From Pseudomonadota bacterium (GTDB lineage Bacteria > Pseudomonadota > Gammaproteobacteria > Steroidobacterales > Steroidobacteraceae), in assembly GCA_016704655.1 (NCBI GenBank), contig JADIZR010000015.1, positions 50,219 to 114,218 of the forward strand: DNA of 64,000 nucleotides, given 5' to 3'. Shown piece after piece: positions 31,453-40,914 of the stretch. Position 1 is the stretch's first letter. Each line of letters starts with the position of its first letter. The position numbers were made by a program, and so were the translations under genes. The notes below the pieces were generated by a model. The model did not search any database. It was not told the origin of the DNA and saw only the letters and a program-made list of their open reading frames with translations.

Positions 31453-32760
31453 GTGACCGACTGGACCGACCGGATGAACCTCGTCTGCTTCGAGCCGCTC
31501 AAGCACGAGCGCTCATGGGAACTCGGGACGTACCTGAAGATCGGCGGCTACGACGCCTGGAAGAAGATCCTGGCGGAGAAGCCGCCGCGCGAGCTGGTCA
31601 TCGAAGCGGTGAAAGCGTCTGGCCTGCGCGGCCGCGGTGGCGCCGGCTTCCCGACCGGCCTCAAGTGGTCGTTCATGCCGCGCAATGCTCCCATGCAGAA
31701 GTACATGGTCTGCAACTCCGACGAGAGCGAACCCGGCACCTGCCACGACCGCGACATCCTGCGCTACAACCCGCATGCGCTGATCGAAGGCATGGCCATC
31801 GGCGGCTACTGCACGAACTCGTCGGTCGGCTACAACTACATCCGCGGCGAGTTCATGGCGGAGCCGTTCCCGCGCTTCGAAGCCGCGCTGCAGGAAGCCT
31901 ATGCCGCGGGTCTGCTCGGCAGGAACCTGCAGGGCTCGGGCGTCGATTTCGACCTGTATTCGTTCCTGGGCGCGGGCGCCTACATCTGTGGTGAAGAAAC
32001 GGCGCTGCTGGAGTCGCTCGAAGGCAAGCAGGGCCGGCCGCGGTTCAAGCCGCCGTTCCCGGCAAACTTCGGCCTCTACGGCAAGCCGACGACGATCAAC
32101 AACGCGCAGAGCTATGCCTCGGTGCCGACGATACTGCGCAAGGGCCCCGAATGGTTTGCCGACCTCGGCCCGCCCAACTCCGGCGGCACGGTGATCTTCT
32201 CGGTCTCGGGACACGTCGCGAAGCCGGGCAACTTCGAGGTGCCGCTCGGCATTCCGTTCCCCGAGCTGCTCGAGCTGGCGGGCGGCGTGTGGAAGGGCCG
32301 CAAGCTCAAGGCCGTGATTCCGGGCGGCTCGTCCGTGCCGGTGCTCAGGGCCGAAGCCATCATGGCGGCGAACATGGACTACGACTCGCTCAAGAAGGCG
32401 GGGTCGTCGCTCGGTTCGGCCGCCGTCATCGTCATGGACGAGACGACGTGCATGGTCCGCGTGCTCGAGCGGCTGTCGCGCTTCTACTACTCCGAGTCGT
32501 GCGGCCAGTGCACGCCGTGCCGCGAAGGCACCGGCTGGCTCAACCGCACGCTGCAGCGGATCCTGGCGGGGCAGGGCAAGCAGGCCGACATCGACATGCT
32601 CGTCGACGTCGCCAACAAGATCGAGGGCCACACCATCTGCGCGCTCGGCGACGCCGCCGCGTGGCCGGTGCAGAGCTTCATCCGCCATTTCCGGCACGAG
32701 TTCGAGTATTTCGTCGAGCACGGCCACAGCATCGTCGAGGCGCGCGGTCGCGCGGCGTGA
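31453..32760 (+). CDS. nuoF: NADH-quinone oxidoreductase subunit F
   Basis: NuoF (435 residues, GTG start) binds NADH and FMN. Motifs are GRGGAGFPTGLKWSFMP for NADH/FMN, YICGEETALLESLEG, and the 4Fe-4S N3 ligands in ESCGQCTPCREGTGW with the last Cys in HTICALGDAAAWP. It is separated from nuoE by 15 nt and from nuoG by 10 nt. Confidence 0.96.
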   Translation: MTDWTDRMNLVCFEPLKHERSWELGTYLKIGGYDAWKKILAEKPPRELVIEAVKASGLRGRGGAGFPTGLKWSFMPRNAPMQKYMVCNSDESEPGTCHDRDILRYNPHALIEGMAIGGYCTNSSVGYNYIRGEFMAEPFPRFEAALQEAYAAGLLGRNLQGSGVDFDLYSFLGAGAYICGEETALLESLEGKQGRPRFKPPFPANFGLYGKPTTINNAQSYASVPTILRKGPEWFADLGPPNSGGTVIFSVSGHVAKPGNFEVPLGIPFPELLELAGGVWKGRKLKAVIPGGSSVPVLRAEAIMAANMDYDSLKKAGSSLGSAAVIVMDETTCMVRVLERLSRFYYSESCGQCTPCREGTGWLNRTLQRILAGQGKQADIDMLVDVANKIEGHTICALGDAAAWPVQSFIRHFRHEFEYFVEHGHSIVEARGRAA

Positions 32761-32770
32761 TCAGGTCACC

Positions 32771-34958
32771 ATGAGCGAAGAGCTGGTCAATATCGAAGTC
32801 GACGGCGTGCCGATGAAGGCGCGCAAGAACGCCATGGTCATCCAGGTCACGGATGCGAAGGGCGTCTACATCCCGCGATTCTGCTACCACGACAAGCTCA
32901 GCATCGCGGCCAACTGCCGCATGTGCCTGGTCGAAGTCGAGAAGGCGCCGAAACCGCTGCCTGCCTGCGCGACACCCGTCGCCGAGGGCATGAAAATCTT
33001 CACGAAATCGCCCCGGGCGATCTCGGCGCAGAAAGCGGCGATGGAGTTCCTGCTGATCAACCACCCGCTCGACTGCCCGATCTGCGACCAGGGCGGCGAG
33101 TGCGAACTGCAGGACCTCGCGATGGGTTTCGGGCGCGACGTGTCGCGCTATTCCGAGCGCAAGCGCGTGGTGAAGGACAAGAACCTCGGTCCGCTGGTCT
33201 CCACCGACATGACCCGCTGCATCCACTGCACGCGCTGCGTGCGGTTCGGCCAGGAAATCGCCGGCGTCCCGGCGCTGGGCACGATCGGCCGCGGCGAGCA
33301 GACGATGATCTCGACGTTCATCGAGCAGAGCATCGACCACGAGCTGTCGGCGAACATCATCGACCTGTGCCCGGTCGGCGCGTTGAACAACAAGCCTTAT
33401 CGGTACCGCGCCCGCGCCTGGGAAATGACGCAGGTCCCGCTGGTGTCGCCGCACGATTGCGTCGGCACCAACCTGAGCGCGCACGTGCTGCGCGGCCGGG
33501 TCATGCGCATCGTGCCGCGCGCGAACGAAGCGATCAACGAGTCCTGGATCGCCGATCGCGACCGCTTCAGCTGCGAAGGCTTTTATTCGGCCGACCGTGC
33601 CGTGAAGCCGATGCTCAAGCAAGGCGGCGCCTGGCGCGAAGTCGACTGGGAGACTGCGCTCGAAGCCGCGGCCAAGGGCTTGCAGCAGGTCGTGCGCGAG
33701 TCGGGCCCGTCCCAGGTCGGCTTGCTCGCGTCGCCGATTGCTTCACTCGAAGAACTCGCGCTCACCGCGAGGATCGCCCGCGCGCTCGGCACGAACAACC
33801 TCGACCATCGCCTGCGTCGCGTCGATTTCCGCGACCAGGCCAACGATCCGGTCGCGCCCACCCTCGGGTGCGACATCGCCGACATTGAACAGGCCGCTGG
33901 CGTGCTGGTTGTCGGTTCAAACCTGCGCAAGGAAGTGCCGCTGCTCGCGCATCGCGTGCGCCAGGGCGCCGTGCGCCGCGGTGCTAAGGTCTCGTTCATC
34001 AACCCGCGTTCGTACGACGTGCGGTTCCCGGTCACGGCCAACCTGACCAGCAACGGGCTCGGCATGGCGCAGCACCTGGCGGCCGTGCTCGCCGCGTCGC
34101 TCAAGGCGCAAGGCAGGCGCATGCCGTCGAACGTGGCGGCCGCGCTCGAAGGCGTGCCGCCGCGACGCGCACGAAGCCGTGGCTGCAACGCTGGCTGCGG
34201 GCGAGCTGCGCGTGATACTGCTCGGCGCGCTCGCGCAACATCACGCTGCGTACTCGGAACTGCGTGCGCTGGCGCTGGCACTTGCCGACGCTACGGGCGC
34301 CAGGCTCGGTCACCTGCCAGAGGGCGGCAATTCGGTTGGCGCGGCCCTGGCCGGCGTGCTGCCGCATCGTGCAGCGGGTGGCCGAGCCATGCCGCGCGGG
34401 CCTCGACGCCGGCGAGATGCTCGCCGCGCGCCTCAAGGGCGTACCTGCTCGTCGGCGGCATCGAGCCCGGCCGGACCTCGTGCCGTCGTCGGCCATCGAT
34501 GCTTCGCTGCGTGGCGCCGAGTGCGTCGTCGCGATCACGCCGTACGCCAGCGAGGAAATCCTCGCCGGCGCAGCGTGATCCTGCCGAGCGGCCGTGTTCG
34601 CCGAAACCTCCGGCACCTAGGTCAACGTCGAAGGGCGCTGGCAGAGCGTCGCGGGCGGGCGAAGCCCGCGGGAGAGGCGCGGCCCGCGTGGAAGATCCTG
34701 CGCGTGCTCGGCAACCTGCTCGGTCTTGCGGGGTTCGAATACGCCAGCTCCGAGGAAGTGCGGGACGAACTCCGCTGAGCTCGACGCAGGCGGCGGCGCG
34801 GCGTAACCGCGGCAGCTGCGTTCGCGCCGGGTCGCCTGGCGGCAATGGACGTGACGCGCGAGGTCGCCATCTACGACGTCGACGCCATCGTACGCCGCTC
34901 GGCGCCGCTGCAGGCCACGCTAGACGGCAAGAAGGGTGCGGGCGGGGGTGCGGCATGA
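32771..34958 (+). CDS. nuoG: NADH-quinone oxidoreductase subunit G, multiple frameshifts in the C-terminal third
   Basis: NuoG is the large iron-sulfur subunit of the peripheral arm. The first 460 codons are intact: the 2Fe-2S ferredoxin domain (YIPRFCYHDKLSIAANCRMC), the His/Cys N5 site (HPLDCPICDQGGEC), the 4Fe-4S site (TRCIHCTRCVRFG, CPVGAL) and the molybdopterin-like fold. From about 34155 the family sequence jumps between frames at least six times, for example LAAGELRVILLGALAQHH, then LLVGGIEPGR, then VNVEGRWQSVAGG after an in-frame TAG, then LGLAGFEYASSEEVRDEL. The end overlaps the nuoH start (ATGA), so the gene boundary is normal. Sequence error is likely. Confidence 0.85.
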
Positions 34959-36012
34959 TCGACACCATCGTCGCGCTCTGGCTCGCGCAGCCTGAATGGC
35001 TGCGAACCTCGCTGATCAGCATCGGCCAGATCCTGGCGGTCACGATCACGGTGATCCTGTGCGTGGCCTACACGACGCTGGCCGAGCGCAAGGTCATCGG
35101 CTACATGCAGGTGCGCATCGGCCCGAACCGGGTGGGACCGTTCGGCCTGCTGCAGCCGTTCGCTGACGTCATCAAGCTGCTGCTGAAGGAAGTCGTCGTC
35201 CCATCGCGCTCGAACCGCTACCTGTTCGTCGTGGCGCCGCTGTTGACGCTCATGCCTGCCTTCGCGACCTGGGCGGTGATGTCGCTGTGGCCCGGTTTCG
35301 CGATCGCGCACCTCGATGCCGGCGTGCTCTACATCCTGGCGCTGGCGGGCTTCGGCGCCTACGGCATCATCCTCGCCGGCTGGGCGGCCAACTCGAAGTA
35401 TGCGTTCCTCGGCGCCATGCGGTCCGCGGCGCAGATCGTCGCGTACGAGATCGCGATGGGTTTCGCGCTGGTCGGCGTGGTGATGGCGGCGGGCACGCTC
35501 AACATCGGCAAGATCATCGAGGCGCAGTCCGGCGGGCCGCTGCACTGGTACTGGCTGTGGCTGTTCCCGCTGATGGTGGTCTACTTCATCTCGGGCGTGG
35601 CCGAGACCAACCGCGCGCCGTTCGACGTCGCCGAAGGCGAATCGGAAATCGTCGCCGGATTCCACGTCGAGTACTCGGGTATCGCGTTCGCGCTGTTCTT
35701 CCTCGCCGAATACGCCAACATGATCCTGATCTCGGCGCTGGCGGCCACGTTCTTCCTCGGCGGCTGGCTGACGCCGTTCGAGGGCATCCTGCTCCAGCGA
35801 CCTGGCTGGCCTCGCAGCCCGGCCTGCACTGGTTCATCCTCAAGACCTGCTTCTTCCTGTTCTGCTTCCTGTGGTTCCGCGCGACCTTCCCGCGGTACCG
35901 CTACGACCAGATCATGCGGCTCGGCTGGAAGGTGTTCATCCCCGTCACGCTGGTCTGGCTCTGTGTCGAGGCGGCGATGTGGGTCTGGAAGATCGGTCCG
36001 TGGGCCGCCTGA
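34955..36012 (+). CDS. nuoH: NADH-quinone oxidoreductase subunit H, one frameshift
   Basis: NuoH is an eight-helix membrane subunit that links the quinone site to the proton channels. The conserved ERKVIGYMQVRIGPNRVGP, RSAAQIVAYEI and VAETNRAPFDVAEGESEIV loops are present. One base is missing near 35785-35800: the sequence after PFEGI continues one frame over as PAPATWLASQPGLHWF and ends KIGPWAA at 36012. With the base restored the length is normal, about 352 residues. Confidence 0.88.
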
Positions 36013-36024
36013 GGTAGCGAGAGC

Positions 36025-36504
36025 GTGCGTAGCTTCATCAAGACATTCTTCCTCTGGGAACTGCTGCAGGGCCTGCGGGTGACGTTGCGCGCGTTCTTCG
36101 CGCCGAAGTTCACCGTCCAGTACCCGGAGGAGAAGACGCCGCAGTCGCCGCGCTATCGCGGCCTGCATGCGCTGCGCCGTTACGCCAACGGCCAGGAGCG
36201 CTGTATCGCCTGCAAGCTGTGCGAGGCGGTCTGCCCGGCGCTCGCCATCACCATCGAGTCCGACGTCGGCGCCGACGGCACGCGCCGCACGACGCGCTAC
36301 GACATCGACCTGTTCAAGTGCATCTACTGCGGCTTCTGCGAGGAAGCCTGCCCGGTCGATGCGATCGTGGAGACCCGCATCCACGAGTACCACATGGAGC
36401 ACCGCGGCGAGAACATCATGACCAAGGACAAGCTGCTGGCCGTGGGCGAGCGCTACGAGGCCATGATCAACGCGGACAAAGCCGCCGACGCCCGGTACCG
36501 CTGA
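36025..36504 (+). CDS. nuoI: NADH-quinone oxidoreductase subunit I
   Basis: NuoI (159 residues, GTG start) holds clusters N6a and N6b. The two 4Fe-4S motifs are CIACKLCEAVCP and CIYCGFCEEACP. The N-terminal amphipathic helix and the C-terminal TKDKLLAVGERYE are typical. Confidence 0.95.
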   Translation: MRSFIKTFFLWELLQGLRVTLRAFFAPKFTVQYPEEKTPQSPRYRGLHALRRYANGQERCIACKLCEAVCPALAITIESDVGADGTRRTTRYDIDLFKCIYCGFCEEACPVDAIVETRIHEYHMEHRGENIMTKDKLLAVGERYEAMINADKAADARYR

Positions 36505-36521
36505 CCGAGGCGACCCCGCAA

Positions 36522-37127
36522 ATGATGGTCAACGTCCTTTTCTACGTCTTCGGTGCGATCCTCGTGCTGACCGCGCTGGGCGTCATCACGGCGCGCAACC
36601 CGGTGCACTGCGCGCTGTTCCTGGTCGCGGCCTTCCTCAACAGCGCCGTGATCTGGCTGCTGCTGCAGGCCGAGTTCCTCGCGCTGACACTGGTCGTGGT
36701 CTACGTCGGCGCGGTGATGGTGCTGTGGCTGTTCGTGGTGATGATGCTCGACGTCGACGTCGAGAAGCTGCGGCAGGGCTTTACCCGCTATGCCCCGCTG
36801 GGCGCGCTGATTGCCCTGGTCGTGGCGGTGCAGATCGGCCTCGTGGTCCACGTGCGCAAGCTTGGCCTGGGCGACACGGCCGCGGCGGTCGTCGACCGGC
36901 CCGCGGATCATTCGAACACGCAGGAACTCGGGCACCTGCTCTACACGCAGTACCTGTACCCGTTCGAGATCGCTGCCGTCATCCTGCTGGTCGCGATCGT
37001 GGCGGCCATCACGCTCACCATGCGTGACCGTCCGGGACAGAAAGTCCAGGACATCGGCAAGCAGGTTGCGGTCAGGGCGAAGGACCGCGTGCGCCTCGTC
37101 AAGATGGACGCGGAGGCCAGGCAATGA
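36522..37127 (+). CDS. nuoJ: NADH-quinone oxidoreductase subunit J
   Basis: NuoJ (201 residues from the first of two adjacent ATGs) has five membrane helices, including the glycine-rich helix with EFLALTLVVVYVGAVMVLWLFVVMMLDVD that undergoes a pi-bulge in known structures. It overlaps nuoK by 4 nt. Confidence 0.93.
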   Translation: MMVNVLFYVFGAILVLTALGVITARNPVHCALFLVAAFLNSAVIWLLLQAEFLALTLVVVYVGAVMVLWLFVVMMLDVDVEKLRQGFTRYAPLGALIALVVAVQIGLVVHVRKLGLGDTAAAVVDRPADHSNTQELGHLLYTQYLYPFEIAAVILLVAIVAAITLTMRDRPGQKVQDIGKQVAVRAKDRVRLVKMDAEARQ

Positions 37128-37429
37128 TCCCGCTGTCCCACGTCCTGCTGCTCTCCGGCATCCTGTTCAGCCTCGCGGTTGCCGGCATCTTCATCAACCG
37201 CAAGAACGTGCTGCTGCTGCTGATGTGCATCGAGCTCATGCTGCTGTCGGTCAACTTCAACTTCATCGCCTTCTCGCATCACCTCGGCGACCTGGCCGGG
37301 CAGGTGTTCGTGTTCTTCATCCTGACGGTCGCCGCCGCCGAATCCGCGATCGGCCTGGCCATCCTGGTCGTGCTGTTCCGCGAGCGGCGCAGCATCAACG
37401 TCGAAGACCTCGATGCGATGAGGGGCTGA
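37124..37429 (+). CDS. nuoK: NADH-quinone oxidoreductase subunit K
   Basis: NuoK (101 residues) is a three-helix antiporter-like subunit. The conserved Glu in LLLMCIELMLLSVNFNF and the later EsaIGLAILV helix (AAAESAIGLAILVVLF) are present. The gene is one of the least variable in the operon. Confidence 0.96.
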   Translation: MIPLSHVLLLSGILFSLAVAGIFINRKNVLLLLMCIELMLLSVNFNFIAFSHHLGDLAGQVFVFFILTVAAAESAIGLAILVVLFRERRSINVEDLDAMRG

Positions 37430-37432
37430 GCC

Positions 37433-39385
37433 GTGGAACAGACGCTGCTCATCATCGTCGGGGCGCCGCTGGTCGCAGCGATCGTTGCGGGATTCCTCGG
37501 CAAGTGGATCGGTCGCGCGGCCACCCACAGCCTCACGATCGCCGGCATCGCTGTTTCCTGCGCGCTTTCGGTCCAGGTCCTGCTCGGATTGCTCGACGGC
37601 GCGCCGGTCTTCGACGGCCCGGTCTACACCTGGCTGGTCAGCGACGGCATCCGCATGGAAGTCGGTTTCCTGGTCGACCGGCTCTCGGCCCTGATGATGG
37701 TCGTGGTGACCTTCATCTCGCTGATGGTGCACATCTACACCATCGGCTACATGCGCGACGATCCGGGCTACACCCGGTTCTTCAGTTACATCTCGCTGTT
37801 CACTTTCTCGATGCTCATGCTCGTGATGTCGAACAACCTGATGCAGTTGTTCTTCGGCTGGGAAGCGGTGGGCGTGGTGTCCTACCTGCTGATCGGCTTC
37901 TGGTACACGAGGCCCACGGCCATCGTCGCCAACATGAAGGCGTTCCTGGTCAACCGCGTGGGCGACTTCGGCTTCCTGCTCGGCATCGCCGGCCTGGTCC
38001 ACCTGACCGGGTCGCTGCATTACTCGGAGATCTTCGCGCAGGCCGGCACGATCGCCGGCAGTACGTTCGAACTCATTCCCGGCCACGCCTGGCAAGCCGC
38101 CACGGTGATCTGCATCGGCCTGTTCATCGGCGCAATGGGCAAGTCCGCGCAGGTGCCGCTGCACGTCTGGCTGCCCGATTCCATGGAAGGCCCGACGCCG
38201 ATTTCGGCGCTGATCCACGCCGCCACGATGGTGACGGCCGGCATCTTCATGGTCGCGCGGATGTCGCCGTTGTTCGAACTGTCGGAGACCGCGCTCAACT
38301 TCGTGCTGGTGATCGGCGCGACGACGGCCCTGTTCATGGGGTTCCTCGGCATCGTCAACAACGACATCAAGCGGGTGGTGGCCTACTCGACGCTGTCCCA
38401 GCTCGGCTACATGACCGCGGATCTCGGCGTGTCCGCGTACGCAGGCTCGATCTTCCACCTGATGACGCACGCATTCTTCAAGGCGCTGCTGTTCCTCGCC
38501 GCCGGCTCGGTCATCATCGCGATGCATCACGAGCAGGACATGCGCAAGATGGGCGGCCTCAGGAAGTACATGCCCATCACGTACGCCACGGCGTTGATCG
38601 GTTCGCTCGCGCTGATCGGGTTCCCCGGCTTTTCCGGATTCTTCTCCAAGGACGCGGTGATCGAGGCGGTGCATGCCTCGCACCTGCCCGGCGCGACCTA
38701 CGCCTACTGGTGCCTGCTGATCGGCGTGTTCGTCACGGCGTTCTACTCTTTCCGGCTCGTGTTCATGACGTTCCACGGCGAGGAGCGCATGGACCCCCAC
38801 ACGAAGGAGCATTTGCACGAGAGCCCCTGGGTGGTGACGCTGCCGCTGATCCTGCTCGCAATACCGTCGGTGATGATCGGCTGGCCGGGAATCGGGCCGC
38901 TGTTGTTCGGGGACTATTTCCAGGGGGCAATCGTCGTCGCCCCCGCGCACGACGTACTCGGTCACCTGGGGCGCGAATACCACGGGCCGGCGGCGTTCGT
39001 CCTGCACGGGCTCACCGGGCCGGCAGTCTGGCTCGCAGCGGCGGGTGTGCTTGCGGCGTGGTTCCTGTACCTGAAGCGACCAGCGCTTGCCGCGGTGCTG
39101 CGCGAGAAGGCAGGCGGGCTCTACACGCTGCTCGAGAACAAGTACTACTTCGACTGGTTCAACGAGAACGTCATCGCGGCCGGCAGCCGCAAACTCGGCA
39201 TGGCGCTGTGGAAGGGCGGCGACGTCGCCGTGATCGACGGCGCGGCGGTCAATGGTTCGGCCCGCCTGGTCGCGTGGGTGGCCCAGACCGCCCGCGGCCT
39301 GCAGACCGGCTACCTCTATCACTACGCTTTCGCGACGATCATCGGGCTCTCGGTCCTGCTCGCGTGGCTCCTCTGGCGAAGCTGA
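37433..39385 (+). CDS. nuoL: NADH-quinone oxidoreductase subunit L
   Basis: NuoL (650 residues, GTG start) is the distal antiporter-like subunit of the membrane arm with a long lateral helix. Core motifs are FFGWEAVGVVSYLLIGFW, the broken-helix Lys region KSAQVPLHVWLPDSMEGPTPISALIHAATMVTAG and DIKRVVAYSTLSQLGYM. The C-terminal lateral helix and the last anchor helix are present. Confidence 0.96.
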   Translation: MEQTLLIIVGAPLVAAIVAGFLGKWIGRAATHSLTIAGIAVSCALSVQVLLGLLDGAPVFDGPVYTWLVSDGIRMEVGFLVDRLSALMMVVVTFISLMVHIYTIGYMRDDPGYTRFFSYISLFTFSMLMLVMSNNLMQLFFGWEAVGVVSYLLIGFWYTRPTAIVANMKAFLVNRVGDFGFLLGIAGLVHLTGSLHYSEIFAQAGTIAGSTFELIPGHAWQAATVICIGLFIGAMGKSAQVPLHVWLPDSMEGPTPISALIHAATMVTAGIFMVARMSPLFELSETALNFVLVIGATTALFMGFLGIVNNDIKRVVAYSTLSQLGYMTADLGVSAYAGSIFHLMTHAFFKALLFLAAGSVIIAMHHEQDMRKMGGLRKYMPITYATALIGSLALIGFPGFSGFFSKDAVIEAVHASHLPGATYAYWCLLIGVFVTAFYSFRLVFMTFHGEERMDPHTKEHLHESPWVVTLPLILLAIPSVMIGWPGIGPLLFGDYFQGAIVVAPAHDVLGHLGREYHGPAAFVLHGLTGPAVWLAAAGVLAAWFLYLKRPALAAVLREKAGGLYTLLENKYYFDWFNENVIAAGSRKLGMALWKGGDVAVIDGAAVNGSARLVAWVAQTARGLQTGYLYHYAFATIIGLSVLLAWLLWRS

Positions 39386-39397
39386 GCACCAAGCATC

Positions 39398-40912
39398 ATG
39401 CAACTCGACTGGCCCATCCTGAGCGTCCTCGTCTGGCTGCCCATCGCCGCCGGCGTGCTGCTGCTCCTCGTCGGCGACCGCGGCCTGGCCGTTGGCCGCT
39501 GGCTGGCGCTCGCTGCCAGCCTCGCCACGTTCGCGATCAGCGTGCTGCTCTGGCGCGAGTTCGATCCCGCGACAGCCTCGATGCAGTTCTTCGAACAGCA
39601 GCCGTGGATCGGCGCCTTCAACGCCTGGTACACGCTCGGTGTGGACGGCATCTCGATGCCGCTGATCGTGCTGACGGCTTTCATCACGCCGCTGGTCGTC
39701 ATTGCCGGATGGACCGTGATCGAGAAACGCCCGGCGCAGTATTTCGCCGCCTTCCTGATCCTCGAAGGCCTGATGATCGGCGTGTTCGCGGCGCTCGATG
39801 CGATGCTGTTCTACGTGCTCTGGGAAGCCATGCTGATCCCGATGTTCGTGATCATCGGCGTCTGGGGCGGCCAGCGGCGCGTCTACGCCACGGTCAAGTT
39901 CTTCCTCTACACCTTCCTGGGCTCGGTGCTCATGCTGGTGGCGCTCGTCTACATGTACCTGCAGGGCGGCAGCTACTCTATCGCCGACCTGCAGGCGCTG
40001 CCGCTTTCGATGCGTGAGCAGGTGCTGATCTTCTCGGCGTTCCTGGTCGCGTTCGCGGTCAAGGTGCCGATGTGGCCGGTGCACACGTGGTTGCCGGATG
40101 CGCACGTCGAGGCGCCCACCGGCGGTTCGGTGATCCTGGCGGCGATCATGCTGAAGATGGGTGGCTACGGCTTCCTGCGTTTCAGCCTGCCCATGACGCC
40201 GGACGCCGCGCGGGAACTCGACTGGCTGATCATCGCGCTGTCGCTCACGGCCGTGGTCTACATCGGCTTCGTCGCGCTGGTGCAGCAGGACATGAAGAAG
40301 CTGATCGCGTACTCGTCGATCGCGCACATGGGTTTCGTCACGCTGGGCGCCTTCCTCGCCTTCGAGATCGTCCGCGCCACCGGCCAGGTCCAGGGCGCGG
40401 CCATGGGGCTCGATGGCGCGATGGTGCAGATGATTTCGCACGGGCTCGTGTCCGGCGCGCTGTTCCTGTGCATCGGCGTGCTGTACGACCGCATGCACAG
40501 CCGCCAGATCGCCGACTACGGCGGCGTGATCAACACCATGCCGGTGTTCGGTGCATTCATGGTGCTGTTCGCCATGGCCAACGCGGGACTGCCCGGCACG
40601 TCCGGGTTCGTGGGCGAATTCCTGGTGATCCTCGCGGCCTTCAAGGCGAACTTCTGGTACGCGTTCCTCGCGGCGCTCACGCTGATCCTCGGCGCGGCTT
40701 ATACGCTGTGGCTCGTCAAGCGCGTCGTGTTCGGGCCGGTCGGCAACGACCACGTCGCCCAATTGCAGGACGTGAACGGCCGTGAATTCCTCGTGCTGGG
40801 CGTGCTCGCCATCGCCGTGCTCGCGCTGGGCCTGTGGCCAGCGCCGCTGCTCGACGTCATGCGGCCGACCCTCGAGCAACTGGTGCAGCAGATGACGATG
40901 ACGAAGCTCTGA
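39398..40912 (+). CDS. nuoM: NADH-quinone oxidoreductase subunit M
   Basis: NuoM (504 residues) is the second antiporter-like subunit. It has FYVLWEAMLIPMFVIIGVWGG with the channel Glu, KVPMWPVHTWLPDAHVEAPTGGSVILA, DMKKLIAYSSIAHMGF and SHGLVSGALFLCIGVLYDR. It precedes nuoN by 2 nt. Confidence 0.96.
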   Translation: MQLDWPILSVLVWLPIAAGVLLLLVGDRGLAVGRWLALAASLATFAISVLLWREFDPATASMQFFEQQPWIGAFNAWYTLGVDGISMPLIVLTAFITPLVVIAGWTVIEKRPAQYFAAFLILEGLMIGVFAALDAMLFYVLWEAMLIPMFVIIGVWGGQRRVYATVKFFLYTFLGSVLMLVALVYMYLQGGSYSIADLQALPLSMREQVLIFSAFLVAFAVKVPMWPVHTWLPDAHVEAPTGGSVILAAIMLKMGGYGFLRFSLPMTPDAARELDWLIIALSLTAVVYIGFVALVQQDMKKLIAYSSIAHMGFVTLGAFLAFEIVRATGQVQGAAMGLDGAMVQMISHGLVSGALFLCIGVLYDRMHSRQIADYGGVINTMPVFGAFMVLFAMANAGLPGTSGFVGEFLVILAAFKANFWYAFLAALTLILGAAYTLWLVKRVVFGPVGNDHVAQLQDVNGREFLVLGVLAIAVLALGLWPAPLLDVMRPTLEQLVQQMTMTKL

Positions 40913-40914
40913 CC

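Noticed and set aside
36811..40017. Long plus-strand frame across nuoJ-nuoM
   Set aside because: Out-of-frame shadow; the nuo genes occupy the other frames with clear motifs.
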